Source: Dokdonella sp.
GTDB lineage: Bacteria; Pseudomonadota; Gammaproteobacteria; Xanthomonadales; Rhodanobacteraceae
Assembly: GCA_019634795.1 (NCBI GenBank)
Contig: JAHCAR010000001.1
Location: forward strand, 248,001 to 312,000
DNA length: 64,000 bases
Direction: 5' to 3'
In this document: positions 50,971 to 58,744 of the stretch, piece by piece
Position numbering within the stretch: position 1 is the first letter of the stretch
How the letters are laid out: every line of letters begins with the position of its first letter
Translations under genes and position numbers: made by a program
Notes under the pieces: generated by a model
Databases searched by the model: none
What the model saw: the letters and a program-made list of their open reading frames with translations, nothing else
Told to the model about the DNA's origin: nothing

Positions 50971-51663
50971 GTGCAGTCCGCGCTCGGCATCGTCATTCCG
51001 GTCGGCCCTGGTGACCAGGCCTGGCGGGGCTTGCTGCCGCAGCTGAAGCAGGCCGGTGCGAAGGACGTCGTGCTTTCGACATGCCGCAGCGAGGATGCCG
51101 ACGCGGCGAGCGCCGCCTCCGATGTGCGCGTCGTGCAGGGTGCGTGCGGTCGCGGCCGTCAGCTCAATACCGGTGCGCGCGCCGTAGCCGGCGACTGGCT
51201 GTGGTTTCTGCACGCCGATTCGCGCATCGACACCAAGACGCTGCGCGCGATGCAGCGCTTCGTCGCCGAAGACGCCAGGGAGATCGGTTTCTTCGACCTT
51301 CGCTTTCTCGACGACGGCCCGCGCTGGATGCTGCTCAACGAGTGGGGCGCGCGTCTGCGCAGTCGCGGCTTCGGCCTGCCGTTCGGCGACCAGGGCCTGC
51401 TGATGCCGCGTCACGTGTTCGACGCGCTCGGCGGTTTCGACGAGACGCTGGCCAGCGGCGAGGATCACGCCCTGATCTGGGCCGCCCACCTCCGCGGCAT
51501 CGCCCTGCGCGCCCTGCGCGCGCCGATCCGCACCAGCGCGCGCAAGTACGCCGAGCGCGGCTGGTTGCGCACGACCTGGCAGCACCTGCGCCTGACCCAC
51601 GCGCAGGCTACGCGCTTTTCGCGCGAGGCCGCCGCGCGTCATCCGCGGGGTTCGATTCGATGA
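50971..51663 (+). CDS. TIGR04283-type glycosyltransferase (arsenosugar-associated)
   Basis: A 230-residue family 2-like glycosyltransferase. The GTG at 50971 gives QSALGIVIPVG, the usual position of the IPV strand; a TTG at 50956 overlapping the arsM stop is possible. It has ACGRGRQLNTGARAVAGDWLWFLHADS with the DxD-equivalent HADS, and FGLPFGDQGLLMPR. This is the rSAM-associated transferase 2 type found beside ArsS genes. It overlaps the next gene by 4 nt. Confidence 0.83.
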   Translation: MQSALGIVIPVGPGDQAWRGLLPQLKQAGAKDVVLSTCRSEDADAASAASDVRVVQGACGRGRQLNTGARAVAGDWLWFLHADSRIDTKTLRAMQRFVAEDAREIGFFDLRFLDDGPRWMLLNEWGARLRSRGFGLPFGDQGLLMPRHVFDALGGFDETLASGEDHALIWAAHLRGIALRALRAPIRTSARKYAERGWLRTTWQHLRLTHAQATRFSREAAARHPRGSIR

Positions 51664-52343
51664 GCGTCGCCGTGGCCATCTTCGTCAAGACGCCAGGCCT
51701 CTCGGCGCTGAAGACGCGACTCTGGCCGAACCTCGGCCGCGAGGCTGCCGAGCGTTTGCATATGGCCTGCGCCGAAGCGGTGGCCTCGGTGGTCGCCGAA
51801 GCCGGTCGCCGACATGGCATGACTGCCTACTGGGCAGTTGCTGAAGAAAACGCAACGGCCCACTGGCCCGGATTTCCGTGCGTCGAACAGGGAGCCGGCT
51901 CGCTCGGCGAGCGCATGGCGCGGGTGTACCGGCGCATGTACGAGCGTCACGGCGCAGCGATCCTGATCGGCGCCGACGCGCCGCAAATCGAAGTCCGGCA
52001 CCTCGCCGAGGCCGATGCCTGGCTGCGCGCGGCCTCGGCGCATCTCGCGATCGGACCGGCCGAGGACGGCGGCTTCTGGTTGTTCGGCGGCAACCGCAGG
52101 CTGGATGACACGGCCTGGCTGCAACCGCGCTACAGCGCGCCGAGCACAGCCGTCGAATTCGTCGAAGCGCTGCGCGGGCAAGGCGACTGGCTCGAGCTCG
52201 AACGCCTGCGCGACATCGACACTGTTGCGGACATCGGACCGGTGCGCGAGCGCCTTGCCGCTCTCGCCGACGCCACCGCCGAGCAGTCCCATCTCATGGA
52301 GCAACTCGGCCGGCTCGACGACATCGCGGAGCGCTGCGCATGA
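51660..52343 (+). CDS. TIGR04282-type transferase (DUF2064), arsenosugar-associated
   Basis: A 227-residue protein of the rSAM-associated transferase 1 (DUF2064) family, a nucleotidyltransferase-like GT-A fold. MSVAVAIFVKTPGLSALKTRL is the family start; GAGSLGERMARVYRRMYERHG, LIGADAPQI and IGPAEDGGFWLFG are characteristic. Start and stop both overlap the neighbouring genes by 4 nt, so it is co-translated with both. Its role is probably sugar transfer or activation in the same pathway (inference from context). Confidence 0.85.
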   Translation: MSVAVAIFVKTPGLSALKTRLWPNLGREAAERLHMACAEAVASVVAEAGRRHGMTAYWAVAEENATAHWPGFPCVEQGAGSLGERMARVYRRMYERHGAAILIGADAPQIEVRHLAEADAWLRAASAHLAIGPAEDGGFWLFGGNRRLDDTAWLQPRYSAPSTAVEFVEALRGQGDWLELERLRDIDTVADIGPVRERLAALADATAEQSHLMEQLGRLDDIAERCA

Positions 52344-53158
52344 ACGAATTCGCGATCACGCATGCTGGCCCGGTCCGCTTCGCCATCGTCGGCCTCGTTT
52401 TCGGCGTGCTGCTGCTGGCCCAGATGATGCGACCGCGTCGCGGCGAACACTCGAGCCTGGCCCGGCGCCTGCGCAACGTCGGCCTGACCCTGATCGCCGC
52501 GCTCATCGTCTACCTGGTCCTGCCGCTGACGGCGGTCGGCTTCGCCTTGCTCGTCGAGCAACGACAGATCGGATTCTTTCATCATTTCGATTGGCCTTTC
52601 GGCCTCGAACTCGCGATCAGCGTGATCGTGCTCGACCTCGCGATCTACTGGCAGCATCGCTGGATGCATGTCCTGCCGTGGCTTTGGCGGATCCACCGCG
52701 TTCACCACACCGATACGCAGTTCGAAGTGACCCTGGGCCTGCGCTTCCATCCGGCCGAAATCCTGCTCTCGCTGTTCTACAAGTTCGCCGTCATCGCCGC
52801 GCTCGGAGTCGCGCCGATCAGCGTGCTCTGCTACGAAATCCTGCTCGCGGTGTTCGCCCTGTTCAGTCACGCCGACCTCCACATTCCTACGACCTGGGAG
52901 CGCCGTCTGCGCTGGTTCGTGATCACGCCGGACTGGCATCGCGTGCACCACTCGGTGCATCGTGTCGAGACCGACAGCAATTACGGCAACCTCCTCAGCC
53001 TGTGGGATCGCCTGTTCCGCTCCATGGTCGCCCAGCCGCGCGACGGCCACCGATCGATGTCGATCGGCCTCGACGAATTTCGTGAGGAGCGTTCGCAGAG
53101 GCTCGCTGCCCTGCTCGTGCTGCCGATACTGCCTGACCGGCATTCTTCTCGACGATAA
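52340..53158 (+). CDS. Sterol desaturase/fatty acid hydroxylase superfamily membrane protein
   Basis: A 272-residue integral membrane protein with three or four hydrophobic segments and the His clusters of di-iron hydroxylases: WQHRWMHVLPWLWRIHRVHHTD, RFHPAEI, FSHADLHIP and WHRVHHSVHRVETDSNYG (shown in part). Members hydroxylate or desaturate lipids. It overlaps the TIGR04282 gene by 4 nt and lies 11 nt before the ArsS-type gene, so it is inside the arsenosugar-type operon. This raises the idea of a lipid-linked product. Confidence 0.88.
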   Translation: MNEFAITHAGPVRFAIVGLVFGVLLLAQMMRPRRGEHSSLARRLRNVGLTLIAALIVYLVLPLTAVGFALLVEQRQIGFFHHFDWPFGLELAISVIVLDLAIYWQHRWMHVLPWLWRIHRVHHTDTQFEVTLGLRFHPAEILLSLFYKFAVIAALGVAPISVLCYEILLAVFALFSHADLHIPTTWERRLRWFVITPDWHRVHHSVHRVETDSNYGNLLSLWDRLFRSMVAQPRDGHRSMSIGLDEFREERSQRLAALLVLPILPDRHSSRR

Positions 53159-53169
53159 GCGAAACCACC

Positions 53170-54126
53170 ATGCGCAATACCTGGCCCCAACTCGAACACA
53201 GCGACTTCCCGGCGATCGAACGCGGTCGCCTCACGACGCTGCAGCTCAATCTCGGCTACCGCTGCAACCTCAGCTGCATCCATTGCCACGTCAACGCCGG
53301 CCCGCGCCGCACCGAAACGATGGATCGCGAAACGATGCAGCTGGCCCTCGAGGTCGGACGCAAGCTCGGCGTGACGACGCTCGACCTGACCGGTGGCTCG
53401 CCCGAGATGAACCTCGATTTCCGCTGGCTGGTCGAACAGGCCAGGGCCATCGGCCTGCACGTCATGGACCGGCTCAATCCGACCATCATGGAAGAACCGG
53501 GCTACGAATGGGTCGGCGAATTCCTCGCCGAAAACCGTGTCGAGGCGGTGGCCTCGCTGCCCTGCTACAGCCAGGAGAACGTCGACGAGCAGCGCGGTGA
53601 TGGCGTCTTCGAAAGCTCGATACGCGCGCTCCGGCGCCTCAACGAGCTCGGCTATGCCCGGCCCGGCAGCGAGCTCGTGCTCAACCTCGTTTACAACCCG
53701 AACGGCGCCTTCCTGCCACCGGCGCAAGCCAAGCTGGAAGCCGACTATCGGCGCCTGCTCGGCGACAACTTCGGCATCGCCTTCAACCATCTGTATGCGC
53801 TCGCCAACATGCCGATCCAGCGTTTCGGCTCGTGGCTGCTGTCGAAGGGCCAGTTCGATACCTACATGCAGACTCTCCGCAATGCGCACCAGGACAGCAA
53901 CCTCGATTCGGTCATGTGCCGTTCCACCCTCAGCGTCGGCTACGACGGTTCGCTGTTCGACTGCGACTTCAACCAGATGCTCAAGTTGCCGCTGGCCGGG
54001 CGCAAGGCACACACCCATCTGCGCGACCTGCTCGAACAGGACCTGCCGCGACGGATCGGTGTTGCCGGCCATTGCTTCGGTTGCACGGCCGGCCAGGGGT
54101 CGAGCTGCGGTGGCGCACTGAGCTGA
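53170..54126 (+). CDS. arsS: ArsS-type arsenosugar biosynthesis radical SAM protein
   Basis: A 318-residue radical SAM enzyme of the TIGR04167/ArsS type. The cluster motif CNLSCIHC lies in LGYRCNLSCIHCHVNAGP near residue 32, followed by DLTGGSPEMN. The C-terminus has the diagnostic Cys-rich end HCFGCTAGQGSSCGG. Some homologues have selenocysteine in the GSS(C/U)GG position; here the codon is TGC. In the studied cyanobacterial pathway, ArsS uses SAM to attach a 5'-deoxyadenosyl group to dimethylarsenic, the first step to arsenosugars. With ArsM upstream, the same reaction is the best guess here. Confidence 0.87.
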   Translation: MRNTWPQLEHSDFPAIERGRLTTLQLNLGYRCNLSCIHCHVNAGPRRTETMDRETMQLALEVGRKLGVTTLDLTGGSPEMNLDFRWLVEQARAIGLHVMDRLNPTIMEEPGYEWVGEFLAENRVEAVASLPCYSQENVDEQRGDGVFESSIRALRRLNELGYARPGSELVLNLVYNPNGAFLPPAQAKLEADYRRLLGDNFGIAFNHLYALANMPIQRFGSWLLSKGQFDTYMQTLRNAHQDSNLDSVMCRSTLSVGYDGSLFDCDFNQMLKLPLAGRKAHTHLRDLLEQDLPRRIGVAGHCFGCTAGQGSSCGGALS

Positions 54127-54174
54127 ATCGACGTGGTCGACGGCAGGCGATCGCGCGGCTACATTGTCCGCCGC

Positions 54175-55203
54175 ATGAGCGCCGATTCGATGCCGAGCAG
54201 CGGGAACACGACTCCGTCCAGCGACGTTGCGACGGCGGGCGGCCAGCGCGCGGTGATCGAGGCCGCGCTGCGGGCGTTCGAAGACGCCACGCAACCCACC
54301 CTCGCCGTTGTTCTCGAAACCTCCGGATCGACCTACGTGTCGGCCGGCGCCATCGCGCTGTTCGACCGCAGCGGGCAAACCGGTTGGCTCAGCGGCGGCT
54401 GCCTCGAACCGGAAATCGCCCGCCGTGCGGCGCTGGCCGCGGCCGAAGGCACGATCGCGTGGATGGAAGTCGACACACGCGACGACGAAGCGCTGTTCGG
54501 CGGTTCGGCGATTGGCTGTCGCGGCCGTCTTCGCCTGGCCCTGCTGCCGCTCGATTCGCTGCAGGGCTGGCAAACCCTGGCCCGCCTCTGGCTCGACTGC
54601 CGCGGGGCCATGCAACTGGATCTGAGTTCGGCCGGCGCCATCACCTGCCGCATTGGCGACGTCGAGGAATCCTGGCAACTCGGCGCCGCTACGCCGGACT
54701 GGAGCGCCGCGCCGGATTATTCCGGGCGCTGGCAGGTGGCCATCGAGGCCCCTGCAACCGTCGTCCTGTTCGGCGCCGGACCCGAAGCGCCGGTCCTGCT
54801 GCCGCTGCTGCGATCGATGGGCTGGCTGACCACGGCCATCGAATCCCGGCCACGCTGGCTCGATGCAGCAAGGCTGGCCGACGCGCTTTACCAGGAGGCC
54901 CCGGTGCGCATCGTCGAGTCAGCCCAGTTCGGAGATCCGTTCGCGGCACTGGTCATGCACCACAATTTCGAGCTCGACCTCGAGGCGCTGCTGGCCCTGA
55001 GCGCGAAGCCGCCGCCGTTCATCGGCCTGCTCGGCCCCAGGCGGCGTCGCGAAGACCTGTTCAGGCTGCTCCCCGAGGCCTCTCGCGAACGCCTGCGGCC
55101 AACCCTGCAATCACCGGTCGGCATCGATCTCGGCGGCCGCGGCCCGGAAGCGATCGCCCTGAGCATCGCCGCCCAGTTGCAGTCGAAGTGGCACGGGCAC
55201 TAG
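54175..55203 (+). CDS. XdhC/CoxI family protein
   Basis: A 342-residue protein. The N-terminal part has VVLETSGSTYVSAGAIALF and WLSGGCLEPEIARRA, the C-terminal part a Rossmann-like VVLFGAGPEAPVLLPLLRSMGW and FIGLLGPRRRRED, as in XdhC/CoxI proteins that deliver sulfurated molybdenum cofactor to xanthine dehydrogenase-type enzymes. No molybdenum hydroxylase gene is in the window. The ATG at 54175 was chosen; a GTG at 54133 is possible. Its place 48 nt after the ArsS-type gene suggests either a part in this pathway or a chance neighbour. Confidence 0.85.
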   Translation: MSADSMPSSGNTTPSSDVATAGGQRAVIEAALRAFEDATQPTLAVVLETSGSTYVSAGAIALFDRSGQTGWLSGGCLEPEIARRAALAAAEGTIAWMEVDTRDDEALFGGSAIGCRGRLRLALLPLDSLQGWQTLARLWLDCRGAMQLDLSSAGAITCRIGDVEESWQLGAATPDWSAAPDYSGRWQVAIEAPATVVLFGAGPEAPVLLPLLRSMGWLTTAIESRPRWLDAARLADALYQEAPVRIVESAQFGDPFAALVMHHNFELDLEALLALSAKPPPFIGLLGPRRRREDLFRLLPEASRERLRPTLQSPVGIDLGGRGPEAIALSIAAQLQSKWHGH

Positions 55204-55243
55204 CCCGGCTATACTTGAGCCCTACCCATACGGGAATCCGCAC

Positions 55244-56248
55244 TTGAGTTCAGTATCCAACCCGGCGAGGTCGGGCATCCGCAGCCTTGCCGACGTGCAG
55301 ACCCTGGCCGCGCCTGGCATGTCCGCTGTCAATGCCCTGATCCGCTCGCGCCTGGCATCGGATGTCGTCCTCATCAACCAGATTTCCGAACACATCATCA
55401 GTAGCGGCGGCAAGCGCCTGCGCCCGATGCTGCACCTGCTCGCCGCGCGCGCCGCCGGCTACCAGGGCAACGACCACGTCCCGCTGGCCGCACTGATCGA
55501 GTTCATCCACACCTCGACCCTGCTCCACGACGACGTCGTCGACGAATCCGACCTGCGCCGCGGCCGCAAGACCGCCAACGCACTGTGGGGCAACGCAGCC
55601 AGCGTGCTGGTCGGCGACTTCCTCTATTCACGCTCGTTCCAGATGATGGTCGAACTCGACAGCATGCGCATCATGCGCATCCTCGCCGACACGACCAACC
55701 GCATCGCCGAGGGCGAGGTGCTTCAGCTGCTCAACATCGGCAATGCCGATACCAGCGAACAGGCCTATCTCGACGTCATCGAACGCAAGACTGCCGTGCT
55801 GTTTTCCGCTGCGACCCGCCTCGGTGCGGTCCTCGCCGGCCTGCCCCGCGACCAGGAAGAGGCCCTGGCCCGCTACGGCCTCGACCTCGGCTACGCCTTC
55901 CAGATCGCCGACGACGTGCTCGATTACGTTTCCGACGCCGAAACCCTGGGCAAGAACATCGGCGACGACCTCGCCGAGGGCAAACCGACCTTGCCGGTCA
56001 TCCATGCGATCGCCAACGGAACCCCCGAACAGGCCGCCAGCCTGCGTCGCGCGATCGAATCAGGCGGACTCGACTCGCTCGACAACATCGTCGCCGCCAT
56101 CCGCGATACCGGTGCCCTCGAACACGCCCGCAGCCGCGCCGAGCATTACGCGCGATCGGCACAGTCGGCCCTGTCGACCCTGCCCGCCTCGGACGCGCGC
56201 GATGCGCTCGCGGTGCTGGCCGATTACTCGGTGAATCGGGCTTCCTGA
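55244..56248 (+). CDS. ispB: Polyprenyl diphosphate synthase (octaprenyl type)
   Basis: A 334-residue trans-prenyltransferase making the ubiquinone side chain. The first Asp-rich motif is DDVVD at 96-100, the second DDVLD in FQIADDVLDY; GGKRLRP and EGEVLQLLN are also typical. Small residues (Ser/Thr) just before the first DDxxD suit a long-chain product. The start is a TTG at 55244, 40 nt after the XdhC-like stop, giving an N-terminus of usual length; ATG at 55316 is an alternative. Confidence 0.92.
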   Translation: MSSVSNPARSGIRSLADVQTLAAPGMSAVNALIRSRLASDVVLINQISEHIISSGGKRLRPMLHLLAARAAGYQGNDHVPLAALIEFIHTSTLLHDDVVDESDLRRGRKTANALWGNAASVLVGDFLYSRSFQMMVELDSMRIMRILADTTNRIAEGEVLQLLNIGNADTSEQAYLDVIERKTAVLFSAATRLGAVLAGLPRDQEEALARYGLDLGYAFQIADDVLDYVSDAETLGKNIGDDLAEGKPTLPVIHAIANGTPEQAASLRRAIESGGLDSLDNIVAAIRDTGALEHARSRAEHYARSAQSALSTLPASDARDALAVLADYSVNRAS

Positions 56249-56344
56249 TCCACGTTTTGCTGCGCGCGTCCGGGCTTGCCTGGGGTTTCTGTCGGCACTG
56301 CCAAGCGTCGCGGCGCGTTTTTTGCGATCAGAGCAAAGGTTTTA

Positions 56345-56760
56345 TCTCGCCTGTCAGCGAGCGAGTCGCTCCGGCTCCTCTGTAGGAGCGCCTTCAGGCG
56401 CGATGCTTTCCTGCACGATCCGAACTACATCGTCGTCCCTGCGCAGGCAGGGACCCAGTGACTTTGCTGTTCGCACTTGCCGACATCGCTTCGCGGCGCG
56501 TTCGTGGACCGAAGTGCAAAGCTTTCACTCGCCTTCGGCGAGCGAGTCACTTTCTCTTGCGTGGCCAAGAGAAAGTAACCAAAGAGAAGGCCACCCCGAT
56601 GCAGCGGTCTCCGGGCATCCTGCCCTCCGACTCCGCGCAGCGGCTCCGGGGTTGGCTGACAGTCCATCCGTGGACTGGCAGCCAACTGGCTCGCATCCTT
56701 GCGAGCCACCCTTCGGGCCTTGTCTCCGCCGCTGCGCCACTGCATAGGGGCCCCGTTCAC
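56345..56760 (+). repeat. Composite intergenic repeat, left arm
   Basis: Most of the gap after ispB. Modules in order: a palindromic REP-like unit at 56382-56406 (GTAGGAGCGCC TTCA GGCGC), a unit with CCTGCGCAGGCAGGG, a unit with CACTCGCCTTCGGCGAGCG, then GAGAAAGTAACCAAAGAGAA and GGTCTCCGGGCATCCTGCCC. The same modules appear in reverse order and strand at 58190-58610. Sequences of this kind are dispersed in Lysobacterales genomes and yield junk open frames. A separate hairpin CTTCTCCCGCC/GGCGGGAGAAG lies at 56838-56862. No gene is visible from 56249 to the IS end at 56885. Confidence 0.8.
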
Positions 56761-56884
56761 TGCGCCTCCTGCGCAGCCAAGACGAAGCAGATGCCCGCAA
56801 GCTGCCGGGTCGCGCTTCGCTTCGGCTCCTGATCTTCCTTCTCCCGCCCGGCGGGAGAAGGTACCGCAGGCGGATGAGGAGCTC

Positions 56885-56917
56885 TGAACTTGCCCCGTTG
56901 GAACGGACGCCAAGAAG
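56885..56917 (+). repeat. IS terminal inverted repeat, left
   Basis: 33 bp beginning TGAACTTGCCCCGTTGG and ending GACGCCAAGAAG. It pairs with 58115-58147 with three mismatches. Confidence 0.93.
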
Positions 56918-56930
56918 ACGTGTTGATGTG

Positions 56931-57794
56931 CTACGCGGCCATCTGGTCCCGGGCATAGTTGTCCGGCGAGCGGTTACCGAGTGCCGAGTGTCTTCGCGTG
57001 GGATTGTAGAAGCCGTGGATGTAGGTTGCGATCCCGGCGTGTGCAGCGACCTTTGAGGGATACACGCCGGTGGCCTCTTCGTTTTTCAGCGTGGCGAAGA
57101 AGGACTCGGCGACGGCATTGTCCCAGCAGTTGGCCTTGCGGCTCATGCTCGGCACGAAGCCCAGGGCCGTGAGCGTGCGTCGGAAGTCGTGGCTCGCGTA
57201 CTGGCTGCCGCGGTCGGAGTGGAACAGCACGCCGCGAGGCCCGGACGAGCGCTGCCAAGCGTTCAAGAAGGCCTGCTCGACCAGATCATCCGGCATGCGA
57301 TCGCTGAGGCTGTAGCCCAGCACCTGCCGGGTCTGGAGGCTCAGCACGACCGCCAGGTACAACCAGCCCTCACGGGTGGCGATGTAGGTGATGTCACTGA
57401 CCCAGGCCGGGATCGTACTGGTCACGTCGAACTGCCTGTCGAGCAGATTCTCGGCGACCGGCCGCGCATGGCTGCTGTCTGTGGTGCGCGGCCGGGCGCG
57501 GCATTTGGTCTTGCCGCGCAGGCCTTCTTCCCGCATCAATCGTGTGACGCGCTTGGGCCCGACGGCGTGGCCTAACTCGCGCAGGTCGGTGACCAGCCGG
57601 GGGCGGCCATACAACCCTCGGCTCTCGGCATGACAGCGCCTGAGGTCCCGGCGTAAGGATGCATCTGGATCTGGGCCTGGGTTCATCTGTCGGCCGAGGT
57701 AGTCGTAGAGTCCTGAGCGGGAGACGCCGAGCAGGCGGCACAACACACCCAGAGGATAATGAGCCCGTTCACGTGCGACGAAGGCGTACCTCAC
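56931..57794 (-). CDS. IS3-family transposase OrfB (DDE integrase domain)
   Basis: A 287-residue transposase subunit with an rve-type catalytic core. The acidic triad is visible as WVSDITYI, FHSDRGSQYAS and the Glu in AVAESFFATLKNE, followed by the conserved RRHSALG. An N-terminal HTH_21-like region (LLGVSRSGLYDYLGRQ) precedes it. The GTG at 57794 overlaps the orfA stop (GTGA), but the active form is probably the OrfAB fusion made by a -1 frameshift at the A7 run at 57824-57830; orfB is in the -1 frame relative to orfA. Confidence 0.94.
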   Translation of the reverse strand: MRYAFVARERAHYPLGVLCRLLGVSRSGLYDYLGRQMNPGPDPDASLRRDLRRCHAESRGLYGRPRLVTDLRELGHAVGPKRVTRLMREEGLRGKTKCRARPRTTDSSHARPVAENLLDRQFDVTSTIPAWVSDITYIATREGWLYLAVVLSLQTRQVLGYSLSDRMPDDLVEQAFLNAWQRSSGPRGVLFHSDRGSQYASHDFRRTLTALGFVPSMSRKANCWDNAVAESFFATLKNEEATGVYPSKVAAHAGIATYIHGFYNPTRRHSALGNRSPDNYARDQMAA

Positions 57795-58096
57795 TTGGAC
57801 TCCTTGGCGAAGAACGCCGTCGCTTTTTTTAAGATTTCTCGCTCCATCTTGAGCGTCGCGTTCTCAGCGCGCAGCCGAGCCAGCTCGGCTTCGAGGTCGC
57901 TGACCGGCAGCCGGGCGGGGGCGCTGAGTGGCTTGCCGGCACGCGATATGCCTAACCAGTTGGCCAACGTCTTGACCGAAACATCCAGCTGACGGGCAGC
58001 CTTTGCAGAACCGATGGACTCAGCCAGGGCGACCGCTTGGGCCTTGAAGTCGTCCGTGTATTGACGACGGGGAATACGTTGCATAGGAACCTCCAA
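57791..58096 (-). CDS. IS3-family transposase OrfA (DNA-binding subunit)
   Basis: A 101-residue protein with a helix-turn-helix (DDFKAQAVALAESIGSAKAA then RQLDVSVKTLANWL) and a C-terminal leucine-zipper segment (LEAELARLRAENATLKMERE). It recognises the IS ends and multimerises with OrfB. The start at 58096 (or Met at 58084) lies close to the right inverted repeat. Confidence 0.92.
   Translation of the reverse strand: MEVPMQRIPRRQYTDDFKAQAVALAESIGSAKAARQLDVSVKTLANWLGISRAGKPLSAPARLPVSDLEAELARLRAENATLKMEREILKKATAFFAKESK
57824..57830 (-). other. Probable -1 programmed frameshift site of the IS
   Basis: On the minus strand the orfA codons TTA AAA AAA GCG give the slippery heptamer A-AAA-AAA, 30-odd nt before the orfA stop. 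The orfB frame is -1 to orfA, as needed for OrfAB synthesis in IS3-family elements. Confidence 0.75.
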
Positions 58097-58114
58097 GAAG
58101 CATTGAAGTTAACG

Positions 58115-58147
58115 CTTCTTGGCGTCCGTTTCAGCGGGGCAGGTTCA
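58115..58147 (-). repeat. IS terminal inverted repeat, right
   Basis: 33 bp; read on the minus strand it begins TGAACCTGCCCCGCTGA. It is followed by the duplicated CTC at 58148-58150. Confidence 0.93.
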
Positions 58148-58189
58148 CTCTGGCTTTGGCTATTGCACTTGCTTTTTGCTCTGGCGCGC

Positions 58190-58612
58190 TGGATGCGCGC
58201 TACCCGGGCCCCGTAAGCGGTGGCGGCTGGGCGAAGGAAAGGCCCGCAGGGTGGGCGCGAGGGATCGCGCCCAGTTCGCTGCCAGCACACGGAGGTGCTG
58301 TCAGCGAACCCCCGTAGTCCTGCCGCGCAGTCGCAGGGCAGGATGCCCGGAGACCACCGCTTTGGGGTGGTCTTTCTCTTGGTTACTTCTCTTTGACCAA
58401 GCAAAGAGAAGTAACTCGCTCGCCGAAGGCGAGTGAAAGCTTTGTTTCTTCTCCAAGGATGCGCCGCGAAGCGATATGAAACTTTCCGAAGAGCCAAGTC
58501 ACTGGGTCCCTGCCTGCGCAGGGACGACGATGTGGAATTCCGAAACGTGCAGAAAAGCATCGCGCCTGAAGGCGCTCCTACAGGGGAATCGGAGTGACCG
58601 GAATCGGAATGG
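58190..58612 (-). repeat. Composite intergenic repeat, right arm
   Basis: Inverted copy of the left arm at 56345-56760, with the REP-like unit at 58557-58581, the CCTGCCTGCGCAGGG unit, the CGCCGAAGGCGAGTG unit and the GGCATCC/GGATGCC unit, about 80 percent alike by eye. The two arms diverge mainly in linkers. The rest of the 597-bp gap (58148-58744) shows no gene; 58613-58744 is unremarkable. Confidence 0.8.
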
Positions 58613-58744
58613 CTCGGTCGCCATAGGCGAGTGAAGACCATCACTCACAAGCATGCCCCGCGACGCGCCATGCATGAGACCAAACGGCCCGGAACGGAAT
58701 CCCCGCCTCGCCGGAACTACGATCAGGACCAGCGTGGAGCGAAC

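Larger units (their letters stand above)
56885..58147 (-). mobile_element. Intact IS3-family insertion sequence (1,263 bp)
   Basis: The element is bounded by 33-bp imperfect terminal inverted repeats (three mismatches), TGAACTTGCCCCG... at the left end and TGAACCTGCCCCG... read from the right end. The 3-bp target duplication CTC stands at 56882-56884 and 58148-58150. It contains orfA and orfB with a slippery A7 run. Both frames are intact and the DDE residues present, so it looks recent and possibly active. It sits in the loop between two arms of a composite repeat. Confidence 0.93.

Noticed and set aside
54060-54126. Selenocysteine in the C-terminus of the ArsS-type protein
   Set aside because: The position that is Sec in some homologues is encoded by TGC here, and the only TGA in frame is the normal stop.
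56460-56913. Small protein genes in the gap after ispB
   Set aside because: The open frames there are translations of dispersed repeats whose inverted copy lies at 58.2-58.6 kb; they lack ribosome-binding sites and family matches.
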